A stretch of DNA of 64,000 nt from Nesterenkonia sp. F (GCF_000220985.1 NZ_AFRW01000118.1:62001-126000), one strand, 5' to 3'. Shown: positions 16,678 to 27,395, numbered from the stretch's first letter. The notes: generated by a model from the letters alone, not told the origin. Program-made: numbers and translations.

Positions 16678-18715
16678 GGACGGCGGCCTCATGGGAAAGG
16701 TCCTCCACCGCGACCCAGTCCTCCCGATCCTCATGGTCCTCCAGCAGGCGACGGCGCACCGCCTCCTCCTCGTCGAGGCCCTCGAGCAGACGAGGGTCGG
16801 CCGCGTCGTAGAGCGGCAGCACCTGCTCGTCCCCGCCGGAGACGATCGCCCGGATGCTCTCCACTGCGTGGGTGTCCTCGTCGAGCACCCCGCTGTGGGC
16901 GGCGAAGGGGCCCGCCGCGGAGACCAGCTGCGGCTCGTCGCCGTCGTCGAGCACCGTGCGATCCGCGGCCCCGGGCTCCAGCTCGATCGCCTCGAGCCCC
17001 TCCATGGGGTCCTGCCAGGGCAGGGCGGCCCGGCCGTGGATGCCCTGCCAGCCGAGCAGCTCGCGGACGGGGTCGACGGCGTCGTCGCGCGCCTCGACCA
17101 TGAACACCTCCGTCGACGGGTCGGCGAGGTCCTCGGACGAGGACACGCCCTTCCCCGGCCCCGAGGGGGCGATGTAGATCAGCGCGTCGGCGGTCAGCCC
17201 ATGGTCCCGGTGGGCGGCGCGGCCCATATAGGCGGTCCCGGCGCTGTGCGCGCTGACCGTCGAGCGCGTCTGCTCGCCGACCTCCAGGTCCAGGGCGTGG
17301 TCGAAGGCCGCGAGGTTCCGCGCCCCGCGCTCGATCTCATCGTCGAGGGCGAAGCTCGGGTCCAGACCGTCGATGTTGTCGATGAGCTGCTGCGGCAGCT
17401 CAGCTCCCTGCCAGGAGACGCTGACGGCGCCCTGCTGTGCGGCGCCGTCCAGCGCCTCCACCCGGTCGATCTGATCGTCCAGGCGACCCGGATCGGCTCC
17501 TGTGCCGGGCACATGGATCAGCGTGCGCTCGGTCTCCGTCGTCGGCGTGCCGTCCATGACGACGATCTCGCCATGCCCGCGGGCGGAGAGGTGGACGACG
17601 GATTTCCCCGCGGCGATCTGCCGCGCAGCCTGGTCGAGTCCCGCACGCAGCGTCCGACGGCGCTCCGCGTCTGCGCCGCTCGCCTCCCGGCCCGTGCTCC
17701 GGCCCAGCCGGTGCCGCATCGCCGCGACCCGCACCGCGTTGGCCCGGGCACGCATCGCCAGCGGAATCCCGTTGAGGTTCCCGAACTCCGTCGGGTAGGC
17801 CACGACCAGCCGGCGCTGCTGCTCGGCCTCCAGACCGAGGAACCCCTCCCGGATCGCCTGCATCCCCGCGTCGGTGCGATGGTCGTGGGTCGCCATGACC
17901 TCGCGCATCCGCCGGGCGGCGCCTCCCGGCAGCGCGAACTGCGCGTCGAGGCGTCGATCGGCGAGCGCCGCGGCCGCGGCGGCGGTCTCCCCGTCGTCGA
18001 GCCGCTCGATGATCGTCTCCGGGTCCTCGCCGGCCAGCTCGTCGACGAGGCCCTCGGCGGCCGCGGCGCCGCCGGATGGCGTGCGCGCCGATCCTCCGGC
18101 CGGCGCCGAGCCGGGACCGAGCGCGGCCTCATCGGCGACGCCCAGGGATCCGCTGCTCTCGGAACCGGCGCCATGGGATCGGGCCCCGTCGGCGCCGACC
18201 GCCCGTTCGACCGCGGCGAGCTGATCGCCGACGTTCTGCTGGGCCTGCTCCCAAGCCTCGCGCAGCTCGACGACGGCGGCGTTGAACTCGGCCACGCGCA
18301 GCCGCTGCCACCACGTCTCGACCCAGGAGTCGCCGGCCTCGATCTCTGCGGCGGCGCGGAGCACCTCGCCCCGGACGGTCCCCAGCTCCTCGGCCCGCGC
18401 CTGCAGCTGCCGCGCCTGCTGCGCGAAGTCCTCCACGACCGACCCGGCCTCGGCCATGGCCGCCGACCAGGATCCGGCCCGCGGAATCAGCGGATCCATC
18501 GCCCGGTGGACGACGGCGTTGGTGGACGACTCGTCGTAGCTCGAGACCAGCCGTGACCAGCTGCCGGCGGCCTCCGCGACCGCCGTCTGCACGAATCCCG
18601 CCGCATCCGCCATGACCGCGGCCTCCGAGCCGAGCGATTCCCAGGCCCCGGTGATCTCCGGCGGCACGGCGACCTCGGTCGTCGACGCGAACACTCCCGG
18701 CAGGCCGATGCTCAT
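16673..18715 (-). CDS. WXG100-like/DUF1023-type alpha/beta hydrolase protein
   Basis: 680 aa. Residues 1-190 are mostly helical and resemble the WXG100/ESX-substrate style (paired helices, coiled segments such as QQARQLQARAEELGTVRGEV), without a strict WXG. A low-complexity linker follows. The C-terminal part is an alpha/beta hydrolase of the DUF1023 type (HVPGTGADPGRLDDQ, nucleophile Ser491 in SAHSAGTAYMG, IYIAPSGPGKG). No signal peptide is seen, which fits export by a type VII-like system, though none is encoded here. It overlaps the small helical gene upstream by 4 bp. Its stop codon lies inside hairpin copy 3. Function is unknown; a secreted esterase-like effector is one inference. Confidence 0.75.
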   Translation of the reverse strand: MSIGLPGVFASTTEVAVPPEITGAWESLGSEAAVMADAAGFVQTAVAEAAGSWSRLVSSYDESSTNAVVHRAMDPLIPRAGSWSAAMAEAGSVVEDFAQQARQLQARAEELGTVRGEVLRAAAEIEAGDSWVETWWQRLRVAEFNAAVVELREAWEQAQQNVGDQLAAVERAVGADGARSHGAGSESSGSLGVADEAALGPGSAPAGGSARTPSGGAAAAEGLVDELAGEDPETIIERLDDGETAAAAAALADRRLDAQFALPGGAARRMREVMATHDHRTDAGMQAIREGFLGLEAEQQRRLVVAYPTEFGNLNGIPLAMRARANAVRVAAMRHRLGRSTGREASGADAERRRTLRAGLDQAARQIAAGKSVVHLSARGHGEIVVMDGTPTTETERTLIHVPGTGADPGRLDDQIDRVEALDGAAQQGAVSVSWQGAELPQQLIDNIDGLDPSFALDDEIERGARNLAAFDHALDLEVGEQTRSTVSAHSAGTAYMGRAAHRDHGLTADALIYIAPSGPGKGVSSSEDLADPSTEVFMVEARDDAVDPVRELLGWQGIHGRAALPWQDPMEGLEAIELEPGAADRTVLDDGDEPQLVSAAGPFAAHSGVLDEDTHAVESIRAIVSGGDEQVLPLYDAADPRLLEGLDEEEAVRRRLLEDHEDREDWVAVEDLSHEAAVR

Positions 18716-19059
18716 GCCGGGCCCCCGCCGAGCACGGGCCCGACCCGCCGAGCCGCCGCATCCGCCGCCTGCTCCGCCGTCGCGGCCATCGCCCCATCAC
18801 CGACGACGACGGCGTCCAGCGCCGCTTCCACGGCAGTTCGGCGCGTCTCCACCTCGGCCAGCACCGCAGCACCCTCCGGCGACACCCGCAGCAGGAAGGC
18901 GATGAAGGCCGAAGCAGCCGTCGTCGCCGTGCCGAAGCATCGAGACGCATCGGCGCCGGCGGCCTCCGCACGCTCCCGTGCTCGCCGTCCGGATTCGGCG
19001 AGACGCCCCACCTCCCCGACAGTGTCATAGGCCGAGATATCCATGTCGTACCGCACCAT
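18712..19059 (-). CDS. Small helical WXG100-like protein
   Basis: 115 aa from an ATG at 19059 preceded by GGGAGGGGG. It has no signal peptide and consists of two long Ala-rich helices with a central break (RCFGTATTAASAFIAFLLRVSPEG), the shape of ESAT-6/WXG100-like or DUF6507-like small proteins. It overlaps the hydrolase gene by ATGA, so the two are translated together and probably form a complex. TAGTCT at 19108-19103 is a candidate -10. Four 18-bp iterons lie about 110 bp upstream. Family assignment is by shape and context rather than by a diagnostic motif. Confidence 0.65.
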   Translation of the reverse strand: MVRYDMDISAYDTVGEVGRLAESGRRARERAEAAGADASRCFGTATTAASAFIAFLLRVSPEGAAVLAEVETRRTAVEAALDAVVVGDGAMAATAEQAADAAARRVGPVLGGGPA

Positions 19060-19170
19060 GGCCGCCCCCTCCCCTGTGGTCTGGTCTGCCTCGATGCGCC
19101 ACAGACTACGCAGGCCCGAGCCGACTCGCAGGAGGATCGACGGTTCTGTGGAGAGAGGAAGGATCAAGCC

Positions 19171-19242
19171 CTGTGCAGGATGACGATCCTGTGCAGGAGA
19201 GCGAGACTGTGCAGGAATCGAGCCCTGTGCAGGACCGCGCCC
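19171..19242. repeat. Four 18-bp iterons, core CTGTGCAGGA
   Basis: CTGTGCAGGA occurs at 19171, 19189, 19207 and 19225, exactly 18 bp apart, each followed by eight unrelated bases. The core CCTGTGCAGG is close to a palindrome. The array sits right after the stop of the GDPD gene and about 110 bp before the WXG-like gene, so it may be a binding array for a regulator of that pair. The plus-strand translation would give a six-residue repeat (PVQDDD type), but no gene start or stop supports coding. Confidence 0.8.
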
Positions 19243-19246
19243 CGCC

Positions 19247-20065
19247 TCACCGCTGCGGCCAGATCGAGCGCACCGCCATGACCTCGGCGAGCACCTCGGC
19301 GTCGTCGGTCATCAGCCCGTCGACGCCCATGTCCAGCAGCCGGTGCATCTGGGTGGGATCGTCGACCACCCACACGTGGACCTGCAGCCCCGCGCGGTGG
19401 CAGCGGCGGACGAAGGAGGGGCTGACCACCCGGATCGGCCCCTGGGAGACCGGCACCTGCACGCAGTCGATGGTGGCCGCCCGCTCCTGCACCCGGTGCA
19501 TCAGCCCCAGCGGACCCAGCAGCACGATCAGCGCGGTGGAGAGCCAGCCGCCCGAGGTCGCCACCGTCCGGGTCAGCCGACGGGCCACGCGGTGCCGGCG
19601 GGCGTCGTTGAAGCTGGCCGCCAGCACCCGGTCATGGGCCTGATGCTCCTCGACCAGCCGGGCGAACTCGTCGACGGCCGCGGCGTCCTTCAGATCCACG
19701 TTGAGATGGACGTCGTCCCAGGCGGCCAGCAGATCCTCGAAGCGCACCAGCGGCTCGCGATCGGGTCCGACGCCGAGCTCGGCCAGCTGCTCCCAGGTGT
19801 GCTCGCTCAGCGCGCCGACGCCGTCGGTGGCCCGCTCCAGGGTCTCGTCGTGGAAGACCACCAGCGTGCCGCAGGCGGCGGTGCGCACGTCGATCTCCAG
19901 GTAGCGATACCCCAGCTCGACGGCGCGGCGGAAGGCGGCCATGGTGTTCTCCCGCCGCGGATCGGCCCCGCGATGGGCGAAGGCCAGCGGCCTGCCGTGC
20001 AGCGGTCCCGGCACGCTGTTCAGCAGATAGGGAACGGGCGGATGCTCAGGCCGACGTCGCGCCAT
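19247..20065 (-). CDS. Glycerophosphodiester phosphodiesterase family protein
   Basis: 272 aa from the ATG at 20065. GDPD signature residues are visible: AFAHRGADPRRENT (His32, Arg33), then EIDVR and VVFHDETLERATDG, and later LNVDLKD. The enzyme hydrolyses glycerophosphodiesters to glycerol 3-phosphate and an alcohol, often in phospholipid or teichoic-acid turnover. No signal peptide is seen, so it is probably cytoplasmic, although one hydrophobic stretch (ALIVLLGPLGLM) could touch the membrane. It overlaps the HAD gene upstream by 20 bp and forms an operon with it and the PfkB kinase. Confidence 0.9.
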   Translation of the reverse strand: MARRRPEHPPVPYLLNSVPGPLHGRPLAFAHRGADPRRENTMAAFRRAVELGYRYLEIDVRTAACGTLVVFHDETLERATDGVGALSEHTWEQLAELGVGPDREPLVRFEDLLAAWDDVHLNVDLKDAAAVDEFARLVEEHQAHDRVLAASFNDARRHRVARRLTRTVATSGGWLSTALIVLLGPLGLMHRVQERAATIDCVQVPVSQGPIRVVSPSFVRRCHRAGLQVHVWVVDDPTQMHRLLDMGVDGLMTDDAEVLAEVMAVRSIWPQR

Positions 20066-21065
20066 GCCTCTGCCGCCTCGTCTCCCCCGCTCCGGTCCGG
20101 TTCTCGCAGTCCTCACGGCAGGCCTCCGTGCAGCCCGCGCCGCCGGCGAGCAGATCCTCGAGCACTTCGGCGACGCCGTCGTCGTCGCAGGTGCCGGCGA
20201 CGTGGCCGGCGGCATCGCGCGCCAGCGGGTGCGCCGAGCCCACCGCCCAGGAGGTTCCGGCCCACTCCAGCATGCCGACGTCGTTGGGCATGTCGCCGAA
20301 GGCGATGACCTCCTCGCGTCCGACGGCGGCCTCGTCGGCCATCCGGCGCAGCGCCGAGGCCTTGTCCACCCCCGGCGCGGAGAGCTCCAGCAGGCTGACG
20401 CCGGGCGCGGAATGGGTGACGGTCACCAGGTGGCCGACATGGTCGCGGACGGTGGAGAGGAAGGCGTCGGGATCCATGGCGGTGGTCCTGACCAGCAGCT
20501 TCACCACGCGGGCGGCGGGCCGTCCGGCGGAGGGGCCTGAGGCGACCCCGACGTCGTGCCGGCCCAGGGTCTCGTCCAGCGGGCCGACGCGCAGCATGTC
20601 GGAGGTGACCCCGGCGGCGCGCATCCGCTCCTCCTCGAAGAACAGCGAATCCCGGGTGAAGCCCTCCTCCAGGTGGAAGGCCTCCAGAGTCTCCGCGGAG
20701 AAGGCGGCCTCGGGGTCGAGCTCCAGCAGCCGGTCCTTGGCCTCGAAGAGCGCCGACGGCGCCAGCGGATCCTGGCGCAGCAGCCGATCCTCGGCGAGGT
20801 CGTAGACCACTGCGCCGTTGGAGCAGATCACCGTGCCGAGATCGCCGAGCGCGTCGGCGACCGGCCGGATCCAGCGCACCGGACGTCCGGTCACCAGCAC
20901 CACGCGGACGCCGGAGGCCGCGGCGGCGCGGAAGGCGCTGACGGTGCGCTCGGTGACGCGCCCGCCCCGGGCGTCGTCGTAGCTGAGGATCGTGCCGTCG
21001 ATGTCGCTGGCGATCAGCCGGGTGCTGTCGAGCCGGCTGCGCGCCGGACGGATCGTCTCGGTCAT
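20046..21065 (-). CDS. HAD-superfamily (Cof-type) hydrolase
   Basis: 339 aa. HAD motif I DIDGTI at about 21-26 gives the nucleophile, motif II VTGRP follows, and the C-terminal motif GDMPNDVGML gives the Mg-binding residues. The cap is of the Cof type. Such enzymes dephosphorylate sugar phosphates or similar small molecules in the cytoplasm. It shares the A of its ATG with the stop of the PfkB kinase (TGATG) and overlaps the GDPD gene. A Cys-rich C-terminal tail (GCTEACREDCENRTG) extends beyond the usual end and is unexplained. Confidence 0.92.
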   Translation of the reverse strand: MTETIRPARSRLDSTRLIASDIDGTILSYDDARGGRVTERTVSAFRAAAASGVRVVLVTGRPVRWIRPVADALGDLGTVICSNGAVVYDLAEDRLLRQDPLAPSALFEAKDRLLELDPEAAFSAETLEAFHLEEGFTRDSLFFEEERMRAAGVTSDMLRVGPLDETLGRHDVGVASGPSAGRPAARVVKLLVRTTAMDPDAFLSTVRDHVGHLVTVTHSAPGVSLLELSAPGVDKASALRRMADEAAVGREEVIAFGDMPNDVGMLEWAGTSWAVGSAHPLARDAAGHVAGTCDDDGVAEVLEDLLAGGAGCTEACREDCENRTGAGETRRQRHGATSA

Positions 21066-22069
21066 CAGTCGGCCCGCTCCGCGGCGACGGCGACGTCGGC
21101 GGCGTCCAGCGCGGCGTCGAGCTCCTCGGCGGTGGGCGGCTGGGCGCCGAAGCGCGAGGAGGTGATCGCGGCGGCCTGGGCGGCGGCGGCCAGGACTTCT
21201 TCGACCTGTCCGCGGGTGATGGCGTGCAGCTCCTCGCGGCGCGCGGCGCCGAGCAGCCCCAGCCGGCGCAGCATCGACAGCGTGGCGGCCATGAAGGAGT
21301 CCCCGGCCCCGACGGTGTCGGCGACCTCGATCGGCACCGCCGGCTGGTCGACGGCGCCGGAGCCGGCCAGCGCCATCGCCCCGGAGGCGCCGCGGGTGAT
21401 GACCACCAGCGCCGGGCCCATCTCGAGCCAGGCGCGCATGGTGTCCTCGTGGCTGCGCTCGGGGTAGAGCAGATCGAGGTCGTCGGTGGAGGCCTGGACG
21501 ACGTCGGCCAGGCCGATGAAGACCTCGGCCTGCTCCCGGGCGGCGTCGCGGTCCGGGATGATCGAGGGTCGGTAGTTGGGGTCGTAGCTGATCGTCGCGT
21601 CCTCGCGGGAGTCGCGGATCAGCTGCTTGACCGTCTCGGCGCCGGGCTGGAGCATCGCGCCGATCGAGCCGGTGTGCAGCAGCTCCACCGGCGGGTGCTC
21701 GCCCGGATGGGCCTGCTCGGCCAGCCGGCGGCAGGCGGCCTCCAGCTCCTCGGCCGAGGGCAGGGACCAGTCGAGGGTGAACTCGTAGCTGGCCTGGCCG
21801 GTGGGGTCGAGGGTCGCCTCGGCCACCGAGGTCGGCTGGGCGTCGGGCTCGAGCACCGAGGTGATCCCCTGGGCGCGCAGACTGCGCGAGATCATCCGGC
21901 CGTGCTCGTCCTCGCCGTGGCGGCCGACGAAGAGCACCTCATGCTCCAGGCGTGCGAGCCCGACGGCGACGTTGAACGGACTGCCCCCGACATGCGCCTT
22001 CGGGGCGGACGTCTCCGACTGGACGACGTCCACCAGACATTCGCCGATGACTGTCAGGTATGCGCTCAC
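21065..22069 (-). CDS. PfkB-family sugar kinase (fructokinase-like)
   Basis: 334 aa with both PfkB signatures: GGSPFNVAVGLARLEHEV near the N-terminus and DTVGAGDSFMAATLS, where the second Asp is the catalytic base. It should phosphorylate a sugar or sugar phosphate with ATP; carbohydrate kinases of this length close to a Cof phosphatase are often fructokinase- or ribokinase-like, and the substrate cannot be fixed here. The start is GTG at 22069. TAGTTT at 22081-22076 lies six bases before it, with GGAGGG filling the gap, so either leaderless or Shine-Dalgarno initiation is possible. Confidence 0.92.
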   Translation of the reverse strand: MSAYLTVIGECLVDVVQSETSAPKAHVGGSPFNVAVGLARLEHEVLFVGRHGEDEHGRMISRSLRAQGITSVLEPDAQPTSVAEATLDPTGQASYEFTLDWSLPSAEELEAACRRLAEQAHPGEHPPVELLHTGSIGAMLQPGAETVKQLIRDSREDATISYDPNYRPSIIPDRDAAREQAEVFIGLADVVQASTDDLDLLYPERSHEDTMRAWLEMGPALVVITRGASGAMALAGSGAVDQPAVPIEVADTVGAGDSFMAATLSMLRRLGLLGAARREELHAITRGQVEEVLAAAAQAAAITSSRFGAQPPTAEELDAALDAADVAVAAERAD

Positions 22070-22135
22070 CCCTCCAAACTACCGCAGTCATGCGCAGAGT
22101 GCGGAGGACCGTCCGCGATCCGGACCCCATGGACC

Positions 22136-24631
<2,496 letters not shown>

Positions 24632-24637
24632 GAGGTC

Positions 24638-26014
24638 TCACCCCTTCTGTGCAGGTGTGGGAGGAACAGGTGTCGGGTCCGGTGACATTCCCGCCGCGGC
24701 GGGCTCGCCGCATGCGCCCGGAACGCCGACGGCATGGTCGTCGGAGGGGTCGCCGGAGGGATCGTCGGGGGTCGCGCGGGTCGGGTCCATCGAGGCCAGC
24801 AGCTGCGCGTCGGCGGCGGAGAGCTCCGCGTCGACGGCGCGTCCCGCATCCGGCGTCGGCGGGCCCACCAGCGCGGCGGCCAGCCGGGCGCCGATCGGCG
24901 CCAGCAGGATGCCGTGGCGGGAGTATCCGGTGGAGACCACGACGCCGGGCTCGTCGTCGAGGAGGCCCAGCAGCGGGATGTCGTCGGGGGTGCCGGGCCG
25001 GGCCCGGGTGGCGATCTCCTCGAGCTCCATGTCCTTGACCGCCGGCAGGATCGCCGCGGCGTCGTCGAGCAGCTCCTGGACCGATCCGGCTCGGGTGCCG
25101 GCCAGTCCGTCCTCGCGGGAGGAGGCGCCGACGACGAGCCCGCCGTCGCCGCGCGGAACCAGGTAGACGCTGCGGCCGCGGACCTTCGCCCGGATCGTCG
25201 CGGTGACCAGGTGCTCCTCGCCGGGAGCCAGTCGGCCGGGGTGGACCCGCAGGCGCAGCACGTCGCCGTGGACCGGGCGCAGCGGCAGCGGGTGCCGCCG
25301 CGGGATGCCCTCGATCCGCCCGTACCCCAGCCCCGGAGCCAGCACGACCCGCTCGTCGACGAGCTCCTCGCCGGAGGCCAGGGTGAGCCGGTACTGCCGC
25401 CGATCGTCGTCCGTGCCGTCGTGGGCGCCGTCGTGGGCGCCGTCGCGCTCCAGTCGGACGACGGTCCCGCGGACCTGTTGCGCGGCCGGGCCGGCCTCGG
25501 GGAAGGCCGCCGGATCCAGCGGGGCCGCCAGCGCCTCGGCGAGCGCGGCGGTGAGCAGCCGCGGGTCCACCTGATGGTCGGAGGGCACGTCCCAGCCCTT
25601 GGAGACGCCCGGCGCCAGCGCGGGCTCGCGGCGACGCAGCCGGGAGGACGTCATCGGCTCGACCTCCATGCCGTGGGCCTGCTGGACGCCGACCAGGTCG
25701 GCGACGGCGTCGCGGTCGGAGCGGTCGGCGGCGAGCAGCACCGTGCCGTTCTCGCGCCAGCCGGTCGGCGCGTCGACGGCGCGGGCCAGCTCGGCGAGGA
25801 GGTCCGGGTACTCGGCGCGGGAGGCGGTCATGATCGGATAGAGCCGGTCCTGGCCGTACTGGACCTCGCTGATCGGGGCCAGCATCCCGGCCGCGGCGTA
25901 GGAGGCGTCGCCGCCGACGTCGGGGGCGACGAGGGTGACGGCATGGCCCTCGCGGCGCAGCCTCCAGGCGGTGAGCAGGCCCACGAGCCCTGCTCCGACG
26001 ACGGTGACGCCCAC
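24638..26014 (-). CDS. thiO: Glycine oxidase ThiO
   Basis: 458 aa from a GTG at 26014, chosen because AGGAGGAG lies just upstream and the FAD motif then starts at once (VTVVGAGLVGLLTAWRL). ThiO oxidises glycine to the imine (dehydroglycine) needed by ThiG. The C-terminal FAD contact VSTGYSRHGILLAPIG is present. A short tandem GAHD repeat (DGAHDGAHDG) and a Pro/Asp-rich tail are unusual additions. It is the first gene after the TPP riboswitch, whose 3' end runs into the ribosome-binding site. The ThiO rather than ThiH route implies oxygen-using thiazole synthesis. Confidence 0.94.
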   Translation of the reverse strand: MGVTVVGAGLVGLLTAWRLRREGHAVTLVAPDVGGDASYAAAGMLAPISEVQYGQDRLYPIMTASRAEYPDLLAELARAVDAPTGWRENGTVLLAADRSDRDAVADLVGVQQAHGMEVEPMTSSRLRRREPALAPGVSKGWDVPSDHQVDPRLLTAALAEALAAPLDPAAFPEAGPAAQQVRGTVVRLERDGAHDGAHDGTDDDRRQYRLTLASGEELVDERVVLAPGLGYGRIEGIPRRHPLPLRPVHGDVLRLRVHPGRLAPGEEHLVTATIRAKVRGRSVYLVPRGDGGLVVGASSREDGLAGTRAGSVQELLDDAAAILPAVKDMELEEIATRARPGTPDDIPLLGLLDDEPGVVVSTGYSRHGILLAPIGARLAAALVGPPTPDAGRAVDAELSAADAQLLASMDPTRATPDDPSGDPSDDHAVGVPGACGEPAAAGMSPDPTPVPPTPAQKG

Positions 26015-26016
26015 TG

Positions 26017-26104
26017 ATCTCCTCCTCACGACGGCATGATCCGCATCGAGTCCGAGTGGTCGGCGGCGTCGCCCTCTCAGCCCGGCCGGCCCGGGCTCCC
26101 ACGG
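26017..26104 (-). promoter_or_regulatory. TPP riboswitch (thi box) controlling thiO-thiS-thiG-moeZ
   Basis: Read on the minus strand the leader has the conserved parts in order: GGGAGCCCGGGC, the hallmark CTGAGA (26080-26075) in CGGGCTGAGAGGGCG, then CCGACC, GATGCGGATCATGCCG and GTGAGGAGGAG. These match the thi-box pyrimidine and pyrophosphate sensor helices. The 3' end overlaps the AGGAGGAG ribosome-binding site of thiO, with the GTG three bases beyond, so ligand binding probably blocks translation initiation rather than acting only by termination. Confidence 0.92.
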
Positions 26105-26153
26105 ATGTCGCCTCCCAGTGTAGTCCTCCGCAGGCCGTTCCCCCACGACTCAG

Positions 26154-26173
26154 TACAGCGAATCGTGTATCGT
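26154..26173 (+). promoter_or_regulatory. Candidate CmtR operator overlapping a leaderless promoter
   Basis: TACA-N8-TGTA (26154-26169) is a dyad whose right half overlaps TATCGT (26168-26173), a -10 hexamer seven bases before the ATG at 26181. Binding there would block transcription of the sensor and the efflux gene, the usual ArsR-family autoregulation. The link is positional. Confidence 0.45.
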
Positions 26174-26180
26174 CGCCGCC

Positions 26181-26591
26181 ATGGAGACTCTGACGACGTC
26201 GGATCCGTCGACGCCGGCGAGCCCGGCCCCCGCGGAGCCTGCAGACGCTGCGGGGTCCGCAGAGACTGCGACACTGACCCACTCGGCCGCCCTGGCCCGC
26301 TTCGGCCACGCTCTCTCCGACCCCACGCGCGCCCGCATCCTGCTGGCGCTGCGCCGCGGGCCGGCCTGCCCCTCGGACCTCGCCGAGACGCTCGGGGTCT
26401 CACGACAGGTGATGTCCAACCAGCTGTCCTGCCTGCGCGGCTGCGGCGTCGTCGCGGCCGCCCCGGAAGGACGGCGGACCTGGTATCGGCTGGCCGACGC
26501 GCGGCTGACCGCCGCGCTGTCCGATCTGCTCGACCTCACCCTGGCCGTCGACCCCGAGTGCTGCTGCGCCGGCGGCGAGTGCACCTGCTGA
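26181..26591 (+). CDS. cmtR: ArsR/SmtB-family metal sensor, CmtR-like
   Basis: 136 aa. The winged helix (SDPTRARILLALRRG, LGVSRQVMSNQLSCLRGCGVV) carries Cys84 and Cys88 in the recognition helix, four apart like Cys57 and Cys61 of Mycobacterium CmtR. A C-terminal Cys cluster (Cys127-129, 134, 136) places a Cys 41 residues after Cys88, the spacing of the third CmtR ligand Cys102. It should repress the operon until Cd(II) or Pb(II) binds. It overlaps the CDF efflux gene (TGATG). The first 35 residues are a Pro/Ala/Thr-rich extension. Transcription looks leaderless. Confidence 0.88.
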   Translation: METLTTSDPSTPASPAPAEPADAAGSAETATLTHSAALARFGHALSDPTRARILLALRRGPACPSDLAETLGVSRQVMSNQLSCLRGCGVVAAAPEGRRTWYRLADARLTAALSDLLDLTLAVDPECCCAGGECTC

Positions 26592-27376
26592 TGAGCGAGA
26601 GCCCGCCGCCCCTCACCCCCCGCACGAACCCGGCCGGCACCGCGCGGAGGACCTCCTCGGCGCCCGCGCCGGCGCGCCGGACCCAGCTGGAGCGCCGACT
26701 GCGCCTCATCGTGGCCGCGACGATCACCTACAACGTCGTCGAGGCGATCATCGCGATCACCGCCGGCCGGCTGGCCTCCTCCGCCGCGCTGATCGGCTTC
26801 GGTCTGGATTCGACGGTGGAGGTCCTCTCCGCCGCCGCGGTGGCCTGGCAGTTCGCCGCCGCCGACCCCCGCCGCCGCGAGCGCACCGCCATGCGACTCA
26901 TCGCCCTGTCGTTCTTCGGGCTGGCGCTCGTCGTCGGCGTCGACGCGGTGCGCACGCTGCTGGGTGCCGCCGATCCGGAGCACTCGACCGTCGGCATCGT
27001 GCTGGCCGCGCTGAGCCTGGCGATCATGCCGCTGCTCTCCTGGCTGGAACGGCGCACCGGCCGCGAGATGGGCTCGGCCTCCGCCGTGGCGGACTCGAAG
27101 CAGACGCTGATCTGCAGCTATCTCTCGGCAGTGCTGCTGGTCGGTCTGGTGCTCAACTCCACGCTGGGATGGAGCTGGGCGGACCCGCTGGCCGCGCTGG
27201 TCATCGCCGTCGTCGCGCTCCGCGAGGGTGTGGAGGCCTGGCGCGGCGACGCCTGCTGCACGCCGCTGGGCGCGATGCTCGAGCACGACGACGGCGCCAA
27301 GGACGACGGCCCGGGCGAGGCCGGCTGCGAGGGCGGCTGCTGCGGGCCGCCGGCGCCCCGGGGTCGACGCGGCTGA
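26591..27376 (+). CDS. CDF-like cation efflux transporter
   Basis: 261 aa with a basic N-terminus, about six membrane helices, and acidic metal-site residues in GFGLDSTVEVLSA (second helix) and AVADSKQTLICSYLSA (fifth helix). It lacks the normal cytosolic CDF domain and instead ends in a Cys-rich tail (DACCTPLG, GCEGGCCGPP), suited to soft metals. Coupled by TGATG to the CmtR-like sensor, it is the probable efflux pump for cadmium, lead or a similar ion. The short form is common in small actinobacterial efflux operons. Confidence 0.88.
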   Translation: MSESPPPLTPRTNPAGTARRTSSAPAPARRTQLERRLRLIVAATITYNVVEAIIAITAGRLASSAALIGFGLDSTVEVLSAAAVAWQFAAADPRRRERTAMRLIALSFFGLALVVGVDAVRTLLGAADPEHSTVGIVLAALSLAIMPLLSWLERRTGREMGSASAVADSKQTLICSYLSAVLLVGLVLNSTLGWSWADPLAALVIAVVALREGVEAWRGDACCTPLGAMLEHDDGAKDDGPGEAGCEGGCCGPPAPRGRRG

Positions 27377-27395
27377 TCCGGCCCGCAGGGGCGAC

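Noticed and set aside
15311-18556. 1081-aa plus-strand frame
   Set aside because: Spans the antisense of the kinase and hydrolase genes and reads through the hairpin copy 3; no domain or start signal.
19171-19242. CRISPR array
   Set aside because: Four repeats with a 10-bp core and 8-bp spacers are far too short, and no cas gene is present.
18978-19643. Plus-strand coding frame with PVQDDD-like repeats
   Set aside because: It runs antisense through the GDPD gene, has no ribosome-binding site and no homology; the repeat is better read as iterons.
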